DNA of 64,000 nucleotides from Pseudomonas sp. BN411 (lineage in GTDB: Bacteria > Pseudomonadota > Gammaproteobacteria > Pseudomonadales > Pseudomonadaceae). The notes below the pieces were generated by a model. The model saw only the letters and a program-made list of their open reading frames with translations. It was not told the DNA's origin and did no database searches. Where the stretch lies: NCBI RefSeq assembly GCF_029871235.1, contig NZ_SSOM01000042.1, forward strand, positions 1 through 64,000, given 5' to 3'. Below are positions 18,535-27,061 of this stretch, in pieces. A program made the position numbers and the translations under genes. Each line of letters starts with the position of its first letter. The first letter of the stretch is position 1.

Positions 18535-18633
18535 CGAAAACAACTCCATCGCTGAATGCGGGAAAAGCCAACGCCCTGTGCTGACAGGACGCTGACCTGG
18601 ATAGGGACGCGATGGTCCCTTGGCGGCGCGAAC

Positions 18634-19698
18634 TCAGAGTGCCGGTGCACTTTCCGCAAGGGCTCGCCAGTCTTCCCGCTCAGGAATACCGGGTTTGCGG
18701 GCGCCGAACAATTGCACGACGAGCTGACCGTCAGCATCGAAGGCTTCCCAACTGGTGATCACACCATCGGTGCTGGGCTTGCGTACGCGCCACAGCTCGG
18801 TCACGCCGGCAGTCTGCAGGTGCAGGTTGAACTCCGGGTCAAGCACGTTGAACCAGGTGTCCAGCCACTTCAGGTTGCTGACGGTACCGCTGTGGATCTG
18901 GATGCAATGACGGTTGCCGACGAACACCATGATCGGCACCTCGCGCGCGCCGGCCTCTTCCATCAGGCGCGGCAGTTCGGCGGTATCCAGCTTCTCGGCC
19001 CATTGGCTGCCGGCCAGACGCAGCGCCTGGGTGCGTTCAGCACCGTGCTTCTTCAGCAGGGCAAAAAAGTGGTGGGTGTCCTTCAGCGTTGCCCAGCCTT
19101 CACGCAGGGAATCGACAGCGATTTCTGCATCGGGCCGGGCCTGGACGGGTTCAGGCTGAGGCCGGAGCTCGAGCTCGTCGCTCTGTTCCTCGGCACGGAA
19201 GCGCTCCACCAGGGGTTCCCAGGCGGCGAGTTCGCTGTCTCCGGTCAGGAACACCTTGTGCACCGCAGTGCCCTGCTGGTCGAAGATCTGGATGCTGCGC
19301 AGGATACCGCGCGGGGTTTCCTCGGCCACGGCGAATACGCTGGCCCAGCCGCCCATGAACAGGCGCAGGTCGATATCGGCTGACACCACCAGGCCCATCT
19401 GGCCGTTGGCCGCCACGGAGACCTCCCGGTAATAGCCCTTGCGCTCGTGCACGCAATGCTCGTTGCGGGTCAGCGCCATGATGTAGCCCAGCTCGCCCAA
19501 CGCGGGCAGCAGGCTGGCCCAATCCGGTCGCAGGCGCACGGTATCGACGCCCAGGCGGCTGGCGGTCAGCTCAGCCTCACTGACGGACAGGTGCTGGGCG
19601 GCATCCCGCGCGCGTAGGCGCGGCTGCTCGGAACGCAAGGTTTGCCAGGCCTGGTAGAGAGGTGAAACCGGGCTGGGGGTCGAAGATTGCAGGTTCAT
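18634..19698 (-). CDS. phuS: PhuS, cytoplasmic haem-trafficking protein
   Basis: 354 residues, HemS/ChuX-like tandem repeat protein. It carries imported haem to haem oxygenase in the cytoplasm. The known axial ligand His209 and its neighbour His210 are present in KDTHHFFALL; residue 212 is phenylalanine. An AAGGAG site lies 7 bp before the ATG, and the gene starts 17 bp after the tonB stop, so tonB and phuSTUVW are probably one operon. A 99 bp gap separates it from phuT. Confidence 0.93.
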   Translation of the reverse strand: MNLQSSTPSPVSPLYQAWQTLRSEQPRLRARDAAQHLSVSEAELTASRLGVDTVRLRPDWASLLPALGELGYIMALTRNEHCVHERKGYYREVSVAANGQMGLVVSADIDLRLFMGGWASVFAVAEETPRGILRSIQIFDQQGTAVHKVFLTGDSELAAWEPLVERFRAEEQSDELELRPQPEPVQARPDAEIAVDSLREGWATLKDTHHFFALLKKHGAERTQALRLAGSQWAEKLDTAELPRLMEEAGAREVPIMVFVGNRHCIQIHSGTVSNLKWLDTWFNVLDPEFNLHLQTAGVTELWRVRKPSTDGVITSWEAFDADGQLVVQLFGARKPGIPEREDWRALAESAPAL

Positions 19699-19715
19699 CT
19701 GAAGCTCCTTGTGAT

Positions 19716-20426
19716 TCAGCGACTCGCCGAAAGGGCGAACTCAATGGGGATGTGCACGCGGCTAGGCACAGGCAGGCCGTTCTGGGTTTCAGGGCGGAAG
19801 CGCCAGTTGGCGACCGCATCCATGGCCGATCTATCCAGGCTTTCCACGCCAGAGGAGCGAAGCAGCCTCAGCTCCCGCAGATGGCCATCTGCGTCCAGCC
19901 GCGCCTCCACCAGGACGAGGCCCTGCTGGTTGCGACGGCGCGCCTGGGCCGGATAGATGGGCGGTTTGGGCGGTGTGAGGAATTCAGGCTCACGACTGAA
20001 GACTTCCATGTCCGCCGCCCTGGTCGCCGGCGTACTGGCGAGCGCCGGCGGCTCGCGGTGGCTGGGGACAGCATCGGCAGCCTTCGTTGGCGGTGCACTT
20101 GCTGCTTCGCTGGAGCGCGGCTCCACAGGCTCTGCCTTCGCCATCTGGCGGGCAGGCGCGGGCTGCGGCTTGCTCGTCACCATGGGCCTGGGCTCGGGTC
20201 TCGGCGCCTTCACCGACTGCGCCGGCCTGGCGGCTGGCAACGGGCGCGCCACAGGTTTCGGAGCTGCTCTCGGGACGGGCGCCGGTTCCGGGCTCACCAG
20301 TTGAATCAGCATCGCCTCGGGAGCTCGCACGGCCACGCCCGGCTCTGCTCGGAGCCCATGCAGCAGCCAGCCCACACCAAGGTGCAGGGCCAGGACAAGC
20401 GCGAAGCTGAGCAGGAAGCGCGGCAT
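19716..20426 (-). CDS. Energy transducer TonB inside the phu locus
   Basis: 236 residues. An N-terminal membrane anchor (about 3-24) is followed by a long Pro/Ala/Lys/Arg-rich periplasmic spacer (about 45-150) and a C-terminal TonB domain (about 155-236) with GLVLVEARLDADGHLRELRLLRSSG and the end motif NWRFRPE. It transmits proton-motive force to outer-membrane receptors, here most likely PhuR. It is the first gene of the leftward operon and faces phuR across a Fur box. No ExbB/ExbD genes are nearby, so it must use partners encoded elsewhere. Confidence 0.9.
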   Translation of the reverse strand: MPRFLLSFALVLALHLGVGWLLHGLRAEPGVAVRAPEAMLIQLVSPEPAPVPRAAPKPVARPLPAARPAQSVKAPRPEPRPMVTSKPQPAPARQMAKAEPVEPRSSEAASAPPTKAADAVPSHREPPALASTPATRAADMEVFSREPEFLTPPKPPIYPAQARRRNQQGLVLVEARLDADGHLRELRLLRSSGVESLDRSAMDAVANWRFRPETQNGLPVPSRVHIPIEFALSASR

Positions 20427-20453
20427 CGAGACCGACCAATTATTAATACGAAT

Positions 20454-20472
20454 TCATTTGATTATTATTTGC
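20454..20472. promoter_or_regulatory. Candidate Fur box between tonB-phuSTUVW and phuR
   Basis: On the minus strand the 19-mer GCAAATAATAATCAAATGA matches the Fur consensus at 11 of 19 positions. It sits in a conspicuous AT-rich patch (about 20438-20495) inside high-GC DNA, in the divergent promoter region of 20427-20652. One site could repress both directions. Confidence 0.6.
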
Positions 20473-20652
20473 ATTTGAATGTCAACGTCATTATGGTTCT
20501 GCGCCGATATCAACCTGCGATCACCAGTAAGACCTGACGGAAAAGCCCCGGAAAAAGCGGACATATCGCTGGAAACGGATGCCAGGACGCCGGAAAGTCT
20601 CCGGCGAACCCATGTCGGCTGCTGGTACGCCCTTGTTACCGGGAGCCTCCCC

Positions 20653-22950
20653 ATGGCGCTGCGTCCGCCCTTTGCCCGTCGATCCGGGCTTGCCCTGCTG
20701 TTGCTCTGCCCTTCCCTCGCACTGGCCGCCGAAAAGACGGCAACCCAGTTCGACACCATGACGGTGACCGCCACCCGCAGCGAGCAGCGCCTCGACGAGG
20801 TGCCGAACACGGTGACCGTGCAGACTGAGCGCGATATCGACCAGAAGAACGTGAACAACATCCGCGACCTGGTGCGCTATGAACCCGGCGTTTCGGTGAG
20901 CGGCACCGGCAGCCGATTCGGCCTCTCCGGCTTCACTATCCGCGGCATCGGCGGGAATCGGGTGCTGACCCAGGTGGACGGTGTGTCCGTCCCGGACGCG
21001 TTCAACTTCGGCCCGTTCCTCAACGCCCAGCGCAATTACATCGCCCCGGACATCGTCAAACAGGTGGAAATCATCCGTGGTCCCGCCTCCTCGCTGTACG
21101 GCAGCGACGCCATCGGTGGCGCGGTGAGCTTCCTGACCAAGGATGCCGCCGACTACCTGGATGAAGGTGACGACGCCTATGCCCGTCTCAAGACCGGCTA
21201 CAGCAGTGCCGACAACAGCTGGCTGCGCAGCGCCACCTTCGCTGGTCGTCAGGGCGTCGTGGATGGCGTGCTCCACCTCGGCCGCCGAACCGGCGACGAA
21301 ACCGAAACCTTCGGCGGCCGTGGCGGCTTGGGCAGCGGCCGCGAGGAAGCCAACCCGCAGGACTTCACCACCGACAACATGCTGGCCAAGATCGGCTGGA
21401 ACTACGCCGGCAATGACCGCCTGCAACTGACCTACGAGCGCTTCCAGGACGACGTCGATACCCGCGTGCTGAGCGAGGCCTCCAGCCTGACCTCCACTTC
21501 CCTTGGCGGCGGCATGTTCAGCAATGCCCTGATCGCCGCCAGCAACGCCAAGGACAGCACCGATCGCGAACGCATCAGCCTGGAGCACCAGCTGGAATTG
21601 AACACGGCCTTTGCCGATCAGCTGAAATGGCAGCTCAATCACCAGGACAGCCAGATTCGCCAGCAGACCGACCAGAACCGCTACAGCTGGGTGGCCTTCA
21701 ACCGCAACCCGGTGCCGCCGGCCTCGGCCTTCGAACGCCTGCGCACCCGCGACTCGGTCTACGAAGAGAAGCTCTGGTCGTTCAATAGCCAGCTGGACAA
21801 GCACTTCGCCCTGGGTGATACCCAGCACCACCTGATCTACGGCGTCGACCTCAAGCGCCTGGAGAGCAGCGACCTGCGCAAGGGCAACGAGATTCGCGTC
21901 AGCACCGGTCAATCCCTGCCGCCCTCATTCGGCGCGGAAACCTTCCCGCTGAGCGACTTCCCCGATCCGGTCACCCACGAGTACGCCCTGTTCGCCCAGG
22001 ACAGCATCGAGATCGGCCGCTGGACCCTGCTGCCTGGCCTGCGCTACGACTACTACGAACTCAGGCCCGACGTGACGCCGGAATACCTGAACAGCAACCC
22101 GGTGGACCGCAACCCGTCCAACTTCAGCGATCACCAGCTGTCGCCCAAGCTCGGCGTCACCTATCGCCTGGACGACGCCCACAGCGTCTACGGCCAGTAC
22201 GCCGCCGGCTTCAAGGCGCCGGAGCCTGTGGATATCTTCGGTGAGTTCGTCAACGCCGGCATGGGCTACCAGACCATCGCCAACACCAATCTGAAGCCGG
22301 AAACCAGCGACAGCTATGAAGTCGGCCTGCGCGGCAAGTACGACACTGGCAGCTTCGGCGTGGCGCTGTTCTACAACCGCTATGAAGACTTCATCGAGCA
22401 GGTGACCGTCCCCGATCCGACCGGCAACAACCTGCTCACCTTCCAGTCGCAAAACCTGAACAAGGTGACCATCCGTGGCGCCGAGGCCCGAGGCGAGCTC
22501 TTCCTCGACAGTTTCGGCCTGCCGACCGGCACCCGACTGCTCGGCACAATCGCCTATGCCCGCGGCAAGAACGAGGAAACCGGCGCGCCGATCAACAGCA
22601 TCGACCCGCTCAAGGCGGTGATCGGCCTCGCCTACGCGGAGCCCTCCGGCAAGTTCGGCGGCGATCTGGCCTGGACCCTGGTCAAGGCCAAGGACCGCAT
22701 CGACCAGTCGAACAACGCCAGCCTGCGCATCAGCGAGCAGTTCGCCACGCCGGGTTACGGCACCCTCGACCTGAATACCTGGTGGCAGGTCACCGATGCC
22801 CTCTCGGTCAACGCCGGCCTGTTCAACCTGACCGACAAGCAGTACTGGCAATGGGGTGACGTCCAGGGCCTGGACGCCAGCAGCCGCAGCCTGGGCCGCT
22901 ACACCCAGCCGGGCCGCAACGCCTCGGTCAACCTGGTCTGGGAGATCTGA
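20653..22950 (+). CDS. phuR: PhuR, TonB-dependent outer-membrane haem receptor
   Basis: 765 residues. A signal peptide (about 1-25, LLCPSLALAAE) precedes a TonB-box region (FDTMTVTAT), the plug domain (about 45-160), and a 22-strand barrel of the haemoglobin/haem receptor family ending in an aromatic C-terminus (NLVWEI). The haem-receptor signature appears as FKAPEP, then about 27 residues, then NTNLKPE, a variant of the usual FRAP...NPNL pair. The frame is open further upstream; the ATG at 20653 begins the signal peptide and follows GGGAG. Confidence 0.93.
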   Translation: MALRPPFARRSGLALLLLCPSLALAAEKTATQFDTMTVTATRSEQRLDEVPNTVTVQTERDIDQKNVNNIRDLVRYEPGVSVSGTGSRFGLSGFTIRGIGGNRVLTQVDGVSVPDAFNFGPFLNAQRNYIAPDIVKQVEIIRGPASSLYGSDAIGGAVSFLTKDAADYLDEGDDAYARLKTGYSSADNSWLRSATFAGRQGVVDGVLHLGRRTGDETETFGGRGGLGSGREEANPQDFTTDNMLAKIGWNYAGNDRLQLTYERFQDDVDTRVLSEASSLTSTSLGGGMFSNALIAASNAKDSTDRERISLEHQLELNTAFADQLKWQLNHQDSQIRQQTDQNRYSWVAFNRNPVPPASAFERLRTRDSVYEEKLWSFNSQLDKHFALGDTQHHLIYGVDLKRLESSDLRKGNEIRVSTGQSLPPSFGAETFPLSDFPDPVTHEYALFAQDSIEIGRWTLLPGLRYDYYELRPDVTPEYLNSNPVDRNPSNFSDHQLSPKLGVTYRLDDAHSVYGQYAAGFKAPEPVDIFGEFVNAGMGYQTIANTNLKPETSDSYEVGLRGKYDTGSFGVALFYNRYEDFIEQVTVPDPTGNNLLTFQSQNLNKVTIRGAEARGELFLDSFGLPTGTRLLGTIAYARGKNEETGAPINSIDPLKAVIGLAYAEPSGKFGGDLAWTLVKAKDRIDQSNNASLRISEQFATPGYGTLDLNTWWQVTDALSVNAGLFNLTDKQYWQWGDVQGLDASSRSLGRYTQPGRNASVNLVWEI

Positions 22951-23037
22951 CCCCTTTCAGCTTTCAGCACAGGGACGTGCCCCTCTTGGGGAAGCCACGG
23001 CGGCGCGCGATAATGCGCGCCTGTCGTGGAGATGCCG

Positions 23038-23361
23038 ATGATCCTGCTTTGCCGCCCCGATGAGCTGGCCGAAGGCCAGAGCCGGGGCTTTGTCGTTGAT
23101 GACCTGAAACTCATGCTGGTGCGCCGGCATGGGCAGGTCCATGCCTATGAAAACCGTTGCCCGCACCGAGGCATTCCACTGGAGTGGCTACCGGACCAGT
23201 TCCTCGACCACAGCGGCAGTCTGATCCAGTGCGCCGCCCATGGCGCACTGTTCCTGATCGAATCGGGCGAATGCGTGACCGGCCCCTGTGTCGGCGATGT
23301 CCTGCAGCCGCTGGACTGCCGCGAAGATGCCGACGGCATCTGGCTCCTGAGCGAAGCCTGA
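23038..23361 (+). CDS. Small Rieske [2Fe-2S] protein
   Basis: 107 residues. A complete Rieske centre: CPHRGIPL and, after about 25 residues, CAAHGALF, providing two Cys and two His ligands. It is a single-domain ferredoxin of the type used with oxygenases or nitrite reductase small subunits, but no partner enzyme is adjacent. In-frame GTG (23026) and ATG (23032) codons are alternatives; I chose ATG 23038 because GGAG lies 6 bp upstream. Probably cytoplasmic; the partner is unknown. Confidence 0.8.
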   Translation: MILLCRPDELAEGQSRGFVVDDLKLMLVRRHGQVHAYENRCPHRGIPLEWLPDQFLDHSGSLIQCAAHGALFLIESGECVTGPCVGDVLQPLDCREDADGIWLLSEA

Positions 23362-23364
23362 GGC

Positions 23365-24072
23365 TCAGAGCCTCACATCGAGGCGGCGGCTGACGCGCAC
23401 GGTTTCCGGCGTCAGCTCCACGCCATAGGCCAGCACTTCTACACCTGCGGCGACTGCCTCACGCAATGCAGCCGCGTAGGCCGGGTCGATTTCCTCAGCC
23501 GGACGCACGGCGTCGATACCCGAAAGATTGACGCAATAGAGCTGCACGGCCCGCACGCCGTCACGGGCCAGCGCGGCCAGCTCACGCAGGTGCTTGCTGC
23601 CGCGCTGGGTCACGGCGTCCGGGAAGGCCGCCACCGGCGTGCCGTCGAAGCCCAGGGTCACGCTCTTTACTTCGATGAAGGCCGAACCGCTGGCGAAATC
23701 CAGGCGGAAGTCGGCGCGGCTGTTTTCCAACCCGTAGGCCACTTCGCGCTTCAGGTTGTCGAAGCCCGCCAGTTCGACGATCACACCCGCCCGCAGCGCT
23801 TCTTCTACCAGGGCATTGGCACGCGCCGTGTTGACGCAGGCCAGCCGGCCCTGGGGAGTCTCGACGATTTCCCAGGTTCCCGGCAGCTTGCGCTTGGGGT
23901 CATCGGAGCGACTGAACCAGACCCGGCATCCCTCGCTCATGCAGTTCAGCATCGACCCGGTATTGGGGCAGTGGATGGTCAGCAACTCGCCCGAGGCCGT
24001 CTCGATATCCGCGAGGAAGCGCTTGTAGCGCTTGAGCAGCCTGCCCTCCTCCAGGGCCGGGGAGAACCTCAT
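23365..24072 (-). CDS. sfsA: SfsA family DNA/RNA nuclease
   Basis: 235 residues, the usual length. N-terminal OB-like region with [11 protein letters not shown], and C-terminal nuclease-like domain with [11 protein letters not shown] (an E-x-K catalytic motif) and [15 protein letters not shown]. First named sugar fermentation stimulation protein in E. coli; structural similarity points to a nuclease. The start overlaps the upstream aminotransferase stop by 4 bp, so the two are co-translated. Confidence 0.9.
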   Translation of the reverse strand: MRFSPALEEGRLLKRYKRFLADIETASGELLTIHCPNTGSMLNCMSEGCRVWFSRSDDPKRKLPGTWEIVETPQGRLACVNTARANALVEEALRAGVIVELAGFDNLKREVAYGLENSRADFRLDFASGSAFIEVKSVTLGFDGTPVAAFPDAVTQRGSKHLRELAALARDGVRAVQLYCVNLSGIDAVRPAEEIDPAYAAALREAVAAGVEVLAYGVELTPETVRVSRRLDVRL

Positions 24073-25244
24073 CGGCTCGCCCAGGTTTTCAGGCCACGGG
24101 CCAGGCGCTGCACCGCCTCCTCCAGGCGCGGCAGGCCCTGGGTGTAGGCAAAGCGCACATGGTGGCCCGCCTGATGGCGGCCGAAATCCAGGCCCGGCGT
24201 GAAGGCCAGGTACTCGGTTTCGATGAAGTGCCGGCAGAAGGCGTAGGCATCGCCACCAAAGGCGGAAATGTCTGCATAAAGGTAGAAGGCGCCCTCTGGC
24301 TCGACCGCGATGCGGAAACCCAGCTCACGCAGGGCCGGCAGCAGGTAGTCGCGACGGCGAGCGAACTCTTCGCGGCGTTCTTCGAGGATTTCCAGGGTTT
24401 GCGGCTGGAAGCAGGCCAGAGCCGCGTACTGAGCCATCGAGGGCGCACTGATATAGAGGTTCTGCGCCAGCTTCTCCAGTTCGGGTACCGCATCGGCCGG
24501 CGCCACCAGCCAGCCCAGGCGCCAGCCGGTCATGCCGAAATATTTGGAGAAGCTGTTCAGCACGAACGCCTCGTCATCAACCTCCAGCACGCTGCTGGCT
24601 TCCATCCCGTAGGTCAGGCCGTGGTAGATCTCGTCCACCACCAGGTGACCGCCGCGTGCCTTGAGAGCCTGCGACAGGGCCGCCAGCTCGTCGGCGTGCA
24701 GCACCGTGCCGGTAGGGTTGGCCGGCGAGGCGACCAATGCCCCCACGCTGTCGGAATCCCAGTACCGTTCGACCAGTTGCGGGGTCAGCTGGTAACGGGT
24801 TTCGGGGCCGACCGGCACCAGTTGTGCAGCGCCTTCCACCAGGCGCAGGAAGTGGCGATTGCAGGGATAGCCGGGGTCGGCCAGCAGCCAGTGCTTGCCC
24901 GGGTCCACCAGCAGGCTGCTGGCCAGCAGCAGGGCGCCGGAGCCACCGGGGGTGATGAGAATGCGATCTGGGTCTATGTTCAACCGATAGTGCGATGCAT
25001 AGAAGCCGGCGATGGCTTCGCGCAGTTGTGGAATACCGCGAGCGGCGGTGTAACGGGTATGCCCGGCGGCCAGGGCTGCCTGCCCGGCCTGGACGATAGG
25101 CTCGGCAGTAGTGAAGTCCGGCTCGCCGATTTCCAGGTGGATCACGTCGTGACCCGCTGCCTGGAGTTCGTTGGCGCGAGCCAGCAGGGCCATGACGTGG
25201 AAGGGTTCGATGGCGCGGCTGCGCGCACTGTAGGACTGGGCCAT
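24069..25244 (-). CDS. PLP-dependent class I/II aminotransferase
   Basis: 391 residues. Class I fold with the PLP lysine in [16 protein letters not shown] and the N-terminal motif [12 protein letters not shown]. It resembles aspartate or alanine/aromatic aminotransferases; the substrate cannot be assigned from sequence. The ATG at MAQSYSAR follows AAAGGAAGG; the longer in-frame extension is not supported. It begins the two-gene unit with sfsA and is divergent from dksA. Confidence 0.87.
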   Translation of the reverse strand: MAQSYSARSRAIEPFHVMALLARANELQAAGHDVIHLEIGEPDFTTAEPIVQAGQAALAAGHTRYTAARGIPQLREAIAGFYASHYRLNIDPDRILITPGGSGALLLASSLLVDPGKHWLLADPGYPCNRHFLRLVEGAAQLVPVGPETRYQLTPQLVERYWDSDSVGALVASPANPTGTVLHADELAALSQALKARGGHLVVDEIYHGLTYGMEASSVLEVDDEAFVLNSFSKYFGMTGWRLGWLVAPADAVPELEKLAQNLYISAPSMAQYAALACFQPQTLEILEERREEFARRRDYLLPALRELGFRIAVEPEGAFYLYADISAFGGDAYAFCRHFIETEYLAFTPGLDFGRHQAGHHVRFAYTQGLPRLEEAVQRLARGLKTWASR

Positions 25245-25437
25245 TGGCCTTCCTTTATTAAGGCAAAGAGAGGATTCTAACCAATGGTCCCTGGACGCTG
25301 CAGCATGTGCGACGCGGGGAGTAGCGTACCCGGATTTGATCTGGTAAGTTCGCCCGCTTGCAGCCGCAGGGCCGGTACGACCGGCGATGGACCATAATCC
25401 TGCGCAATGGATTAGAGAAAGTGAGAGGCGGCCATCC

Positions 25438-25881
25438 ATGCCCACCAATGCAAAACAACAGAACAGCCAGTTGATTCGTGGCTTCGTGCCCTACCAAGAG
25501 ACCAAGGGCGAGGAGTACATGAGCGACCGCATGCGCGCTCACTTCACCAACATCCTCAACAAATGGAAGCAGGAGTTGATGGAAGAGGTGGACCGTACCG
25601 TGCACCACATGCAGGACGAAGCTGCCAACTTCCCCGACCCGGCCGACCGCGCCAGCCAGGAAGAAGAATTCAGCCTGGAACTGCGTGCCCGCGACCGCGA
25701 GCGCAAGCTGATCAAGAAGATCGACGAGACCCTCCAACTGATCGAAGACAACGATTACGGCTGGTGCGATTCCTGCGGCGTCGAGATCGGCATCCGCCGT
25801 CTGGAAGCCCGCCCCACCGCCACCCTCTGCATCGACTGCAAGACCCTGGCGGAGATCAAGGAAAAGCAGCTCGGCTCCTGA
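25438..25881 (+). CDS. dksA: RNA polymerase-binding transcription factor DksA
   Basis: 147 residues. With ppGpp it inserts a coiled coil into the RNA polymerase secondary channel and represses rRNA promoters while activating amino acid biosynthesis. The coiled-coil tip PADRA, the conserved EEEFSLELRARDRERKLIKKI helix and a full zinc finger C-xx-C...C-xx-C (CDSC...CIDC) are present, so this is the zinc-containing form, not DksA2. gluQ follows, as in most gammaproteobacteria. Confidence 0.96.
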   Translation: MPTNAKQQNSQLIRGFVPYQETKGEEYMSDRMRAHFTNILNKWKQELMEEVDRTVHHMQDEAANFPDPADRASQEEEFSLELRARDRERKLIKKIDETLQLIEDNDYGWCDSCGVEIGIRRLEARPTATLCIDCKTLAEIKEKQLGS

Positions 25882-25888
25882 TGCCGAA

Positions 25889-25911
25889 ACGGGGCGCCAA
25901 CGGCGCCCCGT
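25889..25911 (+). terminator. Hairpin between dksA and gluQ
   Basis: A perfect 10 bp stem, ACGGGGCGCC/GGCGCCCCGT, with a 3-base loop, followed by a weak T stretch. It may partly terminate dksA transcription or protect its 3' end before gluQ. Confidence 0.55.
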
Positions 25912-25935
25912 CGCTTTATAGGGCCCTGCCCCCCA

Positions 25936-26823
25936 ATGACGTCCCCTGCCTATATCGGGCGTTTCGCCCCCACGCCCAGCGGCTATCTGCATTTCGGCTC
26001 GCTGGTCGCTGCCCTCGCCTCCTACCTCGACGCCCGCGCAAAGGGTGGACGCTGGTTGCTGCGCATGGAAGACCTCGACCCGCCACGGGAAGTCGAAGGC
26101 GCCCAGGCGGCGATCCTCCATACCCTGGAGAATTACGGTTTCGAATGGGACGGCGAAATGGTCCGCCAGAGCGATCGGCATGAGGTCTACGCCAAGGTGA
26201 TCGACCGTCTCTACGAGATGGGGCTCGCCTACGCCTGCACCTGCTCGCGCAAACAGCTGGAAGGCAATCAGGGCGTCTATCCCGGGATCTGCCGCAATGC
26301 CCAGCACCCGCAGCACGACGCGGCCATCCGCATCCGTGTGCCGGAGCTGGAATATCACTTTGTCGACCGCGTCCAGGGCGAGTACCGCCAGCACCTGGGG
26401 CGGGAAGTCGGCGACTTCGTCATCCGCCGTCGAGACGGTCTCTACGCCTATCAACTGGCCGTGGTGCTGGACGATGCTTGGCAGGGTGTGACCGACATCG
26501 TCCGTGGCGCTGACCTGCTGGATTCCACGCCGCGCCAGCTCTATCTTCAGGAATTGCTAGGGTTCAGCCAGCCGCGCTATCTGCATGTTCCGCTGATCAT
26601 CCAGCCGGATGGCCACAAGCTCGGCAAGTCCTACCGCTCGCCGCCATTACCGGCTGACAGCGCCGGACCGCTGCTGACGCGCGCCCTGCGCGCCTTGGGC
26701 CAGGAGCCACCAGTCGAGCTGGCCGGCTATAGCCCCCGCGAAGTGCTGGAATGGGGGATCACCCACTGGGATGCCGGGCGAATACCGCGGGCCAGGACCC
26801 TGGCCGAAGCGCAGCTTCGCTAG
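25936..26823 (+). CDS. gluQ: Glutamyl-Q tRNA(Asp) synthetase
   Basis: 295 residues. A paralogue of the GluRS catalytic domain without the anticodon-binding domain. It attaches glutamate to queuosine at position 34 of tRNA-Asp. The HIGH-type motif appears as SGYLHFGSL and the KMSKS-type motif as HKLGKS. A zinc-binding region CTCS...Y...C (about residues 100-120) is typical of the family. It follows dksA with a hairpin between. Confidence 0.93.
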   Translation: MTSPAYIGRFAPTPSGYLHFGSLVAALASYLDARAKGGRWLLRMEDLDPPREVEGAQAAILHTLENYGFEWDGEMVRQSDRHEVYAKVIDRLYEMGLAYACTCSRKQLEGNQGVYPGICRNAQHPQHDAAIRIRVPELEYHFVDRVQGEYRQHLGREVGDFVIRRRDGLYAYQLAVVLDDAWQGVTDIVRGADLLDSTPRQLYLQELLGFSQPRYLHVPLIIQPDGHKLGKSYRSPPLPADSAGPLLTRALRALGQEPPVELAGYSPREVLEWGITHWDAGRIPRARTLAEAQLR

Positions 26824-26884
26824 CCTCTCGCCCGCCGGTGGTGCATTCGCTACCATCGCGACAGACACGACGAGATTTTGTGGC

Positions 26885-27061
26885 ATGTACATCTATCGAC
26901 TGGTCCTGCTCCTGGTGGTGGGAATCTACCTGTTCTCCCCCGCCATCATGGATTGGTGGATCGACCCCAACGGCGCCTGGTACCGCCCCTACCTGCTGTG
27001 GCTGATCCTGATCGTGGTGACCTTCATTCTGCAGAGTCAACGCGATGCTGATGAGCTTTAG
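26885..27061 (+). CDS. Small membrane protein upstream of and overlapping cbrA (CbrX-like)
   Basis: 58 residues with two hydrophobic helices (about 3-22 and 36-51) separated by DWWIDPNGAWYRPY. The end overlaps the cbrA start by 17 bp, so translation is probably coupled. A small ORF in this position is conserved in Pseudomonas; I recall the name cbrX but am not certain of its use. The function is not known; it could tune CbrA synthesis or assist membrane insertion. No strong ribosome site is visible. Confidence 0.8.
   Translation: MYIYRLVLLLVVGIYLFSPAIMDWWIDPNGAWYRPYLLWLILIVVTFILQSQRDADEL

Noticed and set aside
20521-21912. Long open frame antisense to phuR
   Set aside because: It is a mirror of GC-rich codon use in phuR, with no recognisable domain or ribosome site; phuR itself has full family features.
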